Part shown: positions 23,402 to 25,027 of the stretch, piece by piece
Layout of the letters: the number at the start of each line of letters is the position of its first letter
How positions within the stretch are numbered: position 1 is the stretch's first letter
NCBI GenBank assembly: GCA_036337945.1
Contig: JAYZDF010000079.1
Coordinates: 1-25,027 of the forward strand
Source of the DNA: JAYZDF01 sp036337945
GTDB lineage: Bacteria; Myxococcota; Kuafuiibacteriia; Kuafuiibacteriales; Kuafuiibacteriaceae
Reading direction: 5' to 3'
DNA length: 25,027 bases
Notes under the pieces: generated by a model
Seen by the model: the letters and a program-made list of their open reading frames with translations, nothing else
What the model was told of the DNA's origin: nothing
The model's database searches: none
Position numbers and translations under genes: made by a program

Positions 23402-24493
23402 ATGGACCGCTACATCCTCCGGGAGGTGCTCGTACCCTTCCTGTTTTCTGTAGGTTTCGTTGTCTGCGTTGTCTTTCTCATCCAACTTCAGCGCTTAGCG
23501 GGAGCCGCAGTTGGGTTCGGACTTGAGGCAAGTGACGTATTCGTCATTCTATTCGCGGCGCTGCCTCCCTTCCTAGTTCTCGCGATACCGATCGCCTATA
23601 TGATGTCTGTCCTCATTGGGCTTGGACGAATGTCTCAAGACCTCGAATTGGTCGCAATGAGAAGTGCGGGCATGAGTCCACTCCGTTTGTCTAGAGGCCC
23701 ATTACTGCTGGGGCTATGCATTAGCATCTCTTGTGTGCCCCTCGCCGTCTACGGAGAACCTTATGGATTAAACCTCCTGTACGAACGTTTGGTCGATGTC
23801 GGTCTGCGAAATATTACGAGCGCAATTCAACCTGGCGTATTCAACACTGGCTTCAAGGGTCTTGCTTTGTACGCAGAAGGGCAAGACGAAAACGGGCAGT
23901 TACTCGACGTGCTTGTCTCCGATGAGAGAAATCCTAAACAGCCGATTTTACTCACGGCAGCGAGAGGACAACTCCGAGCCCAAGACCAAAGCAGTATTCG
24001 ACTTGAACTCGATTCCGGTCAAATTCACTTAGGACGGGGACGCCTCGAGGAGCAATATGACCTGGTTAGATACCAGCAAGCGAGTTTGGGAATCGACGCC
24101 GGTAGAGAGCTAAGAGACAGAACTCGCTTCGTCAGCGAGTTGGGCCGGATGACGTCACAGCAAATGCTCAACCAAGCAGAAAAACTGGGACCGGACAGTA
24201 AACTTGGTCGAAGGATCGAAAAAACGTATTGGCGGCGATTCGCGTTCCCCAGCATGGCCTTCGTCTTTGGTTTGCTCGGACTTGCAATCATCATGACCTC
24301 TTCTCCTCAAAGCAGAGCAAGAAATGCTATTTGGTCACTGGGCGGAGTCGTGGGTTATTACCTCCTCACTCGAGTGGGAGACTTCGCTGTTGTGCAATAT
24401 CCCAACACAGCTTTTATGGCGGCATTTGGTCCTAATCTAATCGTATTGATGCTCGGAATCATCGCACTGGTAAGGGCTGGAGGTGCCAAATGA
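23402..24493 (+). CDS. lptF: LptF/LptG-family permease (LptF)
   Basis: A 363-residue YjgP/YjgQ-family permease. It begins MDRYILREVLVPFLFSVGF and has a first membrane group with the conserved region LELVAMRSAGMSPLRL, a periplasmic beta-jellyroll domain (about residues 130-260), and three C-terminal helices starting FAFPSMAFVFGLLGLAI. With LptG and the LptB ATPase it extracts lipopolysaccharide from the inner membrane and hands it to LptC/LptA. ATG 23402 has GGGAAAG directly upstream; the frame is open to a TTG at 23384. Its stop overlaps the start of the next gene as ATGA, confirming a lptF-lptG pair. The assignment as F rather than G rests on gene order. Confidence 0.9.
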   Translation: MDRYILREVLVPFLFSVGFVVCVVFLIQLQRLAGAAVGFGLEASDVFVILFAALPPFLVLAIPIAYMMSVLIGLGRMSQDLELVAMRSAGMSPLRLSRGPLLLGLCISISCVPLAVYGEPYGLNLLYERLVDVGLRNITSAIQPGVFNTGFKGLALYAEGQDENGQLLDVLVSDERNPKQPILLTAARGQLRAQDQSSIRLELDSGQIHLGRGRLEEQYDLVRYQQASLGIDAGRELRDRTRFVSELGRMTSQQMLNQAEKLGPDSKLGRRIEKTYWRRFAFPSMAFVFGLLGLAIIMTSSPQSRARNAIWSLGGVVGYYLLTRVGDFAVVQYPNTAFMAAFGPNLIVLMLGIIALVRAGGAK

Positions 24494-25027
24494 TTACGGC
24501 CAGGCGCTCCCCCACATTTGGTCTCTTTGGTCGGTTACTCCTGCGAGACCTCATTTTACACATGATGATCGCAAGCAGCGTAGGAGTTACATTGTTTTTG
24601 GTTATCGATTTCGTGGAGGTAGGAAATCGAGCAAAAGATACGGCTACCGCTCAGGACTTTGCTTGGCTATCTTTATACAGCATTCCGAATATTCTCAAAC
24701 TCATCCTTCCGGTCACTGTTCCGATGGGTGTGCTCACAGCAGTCAGTGCTCAAATGAGAAGCCTTGAGCTTGCTGCTTTTCTTGCGGCCGGTGCATCCAT
24801 CTTGGCGCTGATCAAACCTATTTTGGTCGCGGCGAGTATCGCTGCCGGTCTATATATTGGAATTGTTGAATACCTAATTCCGCCCTCTTCCGAACAAGCC
24901 AACACCGTTCGTAGAAAAATGGGACTACCATATTCGAATACCATGTGGGGCCGAAGTGGATGGTACAAAGGCAGACGACAACTGTATCGTATCGAAAACA
25001 TCCGACGCGGCGACGCTTCTGAATTAC
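24490..25027 (+). CDS. lptG: LptF/LptG-family permease (LptG), truncated by window end
   Basis: I translated this frame directly: it starts at ATG 24490 (ATGA overlap with lptF) and stays open through the last base, giving 179 residues without a stop. The N-terminus (FGRLLLRDLILHMMIASSVG), the hydrophobic helices at about 24-42, 60-83 and 103-125, and the cytoplasmic motif SLELAAFLAAGAS correspond to the conserved LELAAMRAAGAS-like region of LptF/LptG. The sequence ends inside the periplasmic domain. It should form the LPS-export permease with the preceding gene product. Confidence 0.88.
   Translation, partial: MITARRSPTFGLFGRLLLRDLILHMMIASSVGVTLFLVIDFVEVGNRAKDTATAQDFAWLSLYSIPNILKLILPVTVPMGVLTAVSAQMRSLELAAFLAAGASILALIKPILVAASIAAGLYIGIVEYLIPPSSEQANTVRRKMGLPYSNTMWGRSGWYKGRRQLYRIENIRRGDASEL

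Overview
The window looks like the chromosome of a Gram-negative bacterium. It carries LptF/LptG (lipopolysaccharide export), several lipoproteins with lipobox cysteines, and a membrane Fe-S electron-transfer protein. The gene content (an ole hydrocarbon operon, a copper monooxygenase-like lipoprotein with a CxxCH motif, a J-domain-like proline-rich protein) is reminiscent of deltaproteobacterial or myxobacterial relatives such as Bradymonadales, but the taxonomic guess is tentative. I saw no rRNA, tRNA, CRISPR array, insertion sequence or phage gene.

Layout. (1) 17-3527, plus strand: a small lipoprotein, a DUF432-like protein and a small MscS channel in close succession, then a PHM-type copper monooxygenase-like lipoprotein. 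(2) 3517-14603, minus strand: eleven tightly packed, mostly overlapping genes read in the order fabF-like, ACP, two CrtI/phytoene-desaturase-like flavoproteins, fabG, fabZ, fabI-like, oleA, oleB, oleC, oleD. (3) 14901-18252, minus strand: an HdrD/DUF224-type membrane Fe-S oxidoreductase (EMO-like) and a GT4 glycosyltransferase. (4) 18327-20235: a GIY-YIG small protein (plus) facing prfC (minus). (5) 20334-25027, plus strand: a YfbK-like VWA lipoprotein, a degenerate J-domain-like protein, and lptF-lptG, with lptG cut by the window edge.

The centrepiece is region 2. A dedicated type II fatty-acid synthase (ketosynthase, ACP, ketoreductase, dehydratase, enoyl-reductase homologue) and two carotenoid-desaturase-like flavoproteins are translationally coupled to a complete OleABCD set. 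OleABCD condenses two acyl chains head to head and converts the product through a beta-hydroxy acid and a beta-lactone to a long-chain cis-olefin. The simplest reading is that the FAS/CrtI-like half makes a special, probably polyunsaturated or otherwise unusual acyl chain, which the Ole half joins into a long hydrocarbon. The ACP/FabF/FabZ/FabG plus two CrtI-like combination recalls the candidate ladderane gene sets of anammox bacteria, but the radical-SAM genes also listed among those candidates are absent here, so a polyene hydrocarbon is the more cautious guess. Residue-level oddities (FabF gatekeeper loop altered, FabI-like protein without the first active-site Tyr, one flavoprotein with a changed dinucleotide motif) support a specialised rather than housekeeping pathway. 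The product itself cannot be read from sequence.
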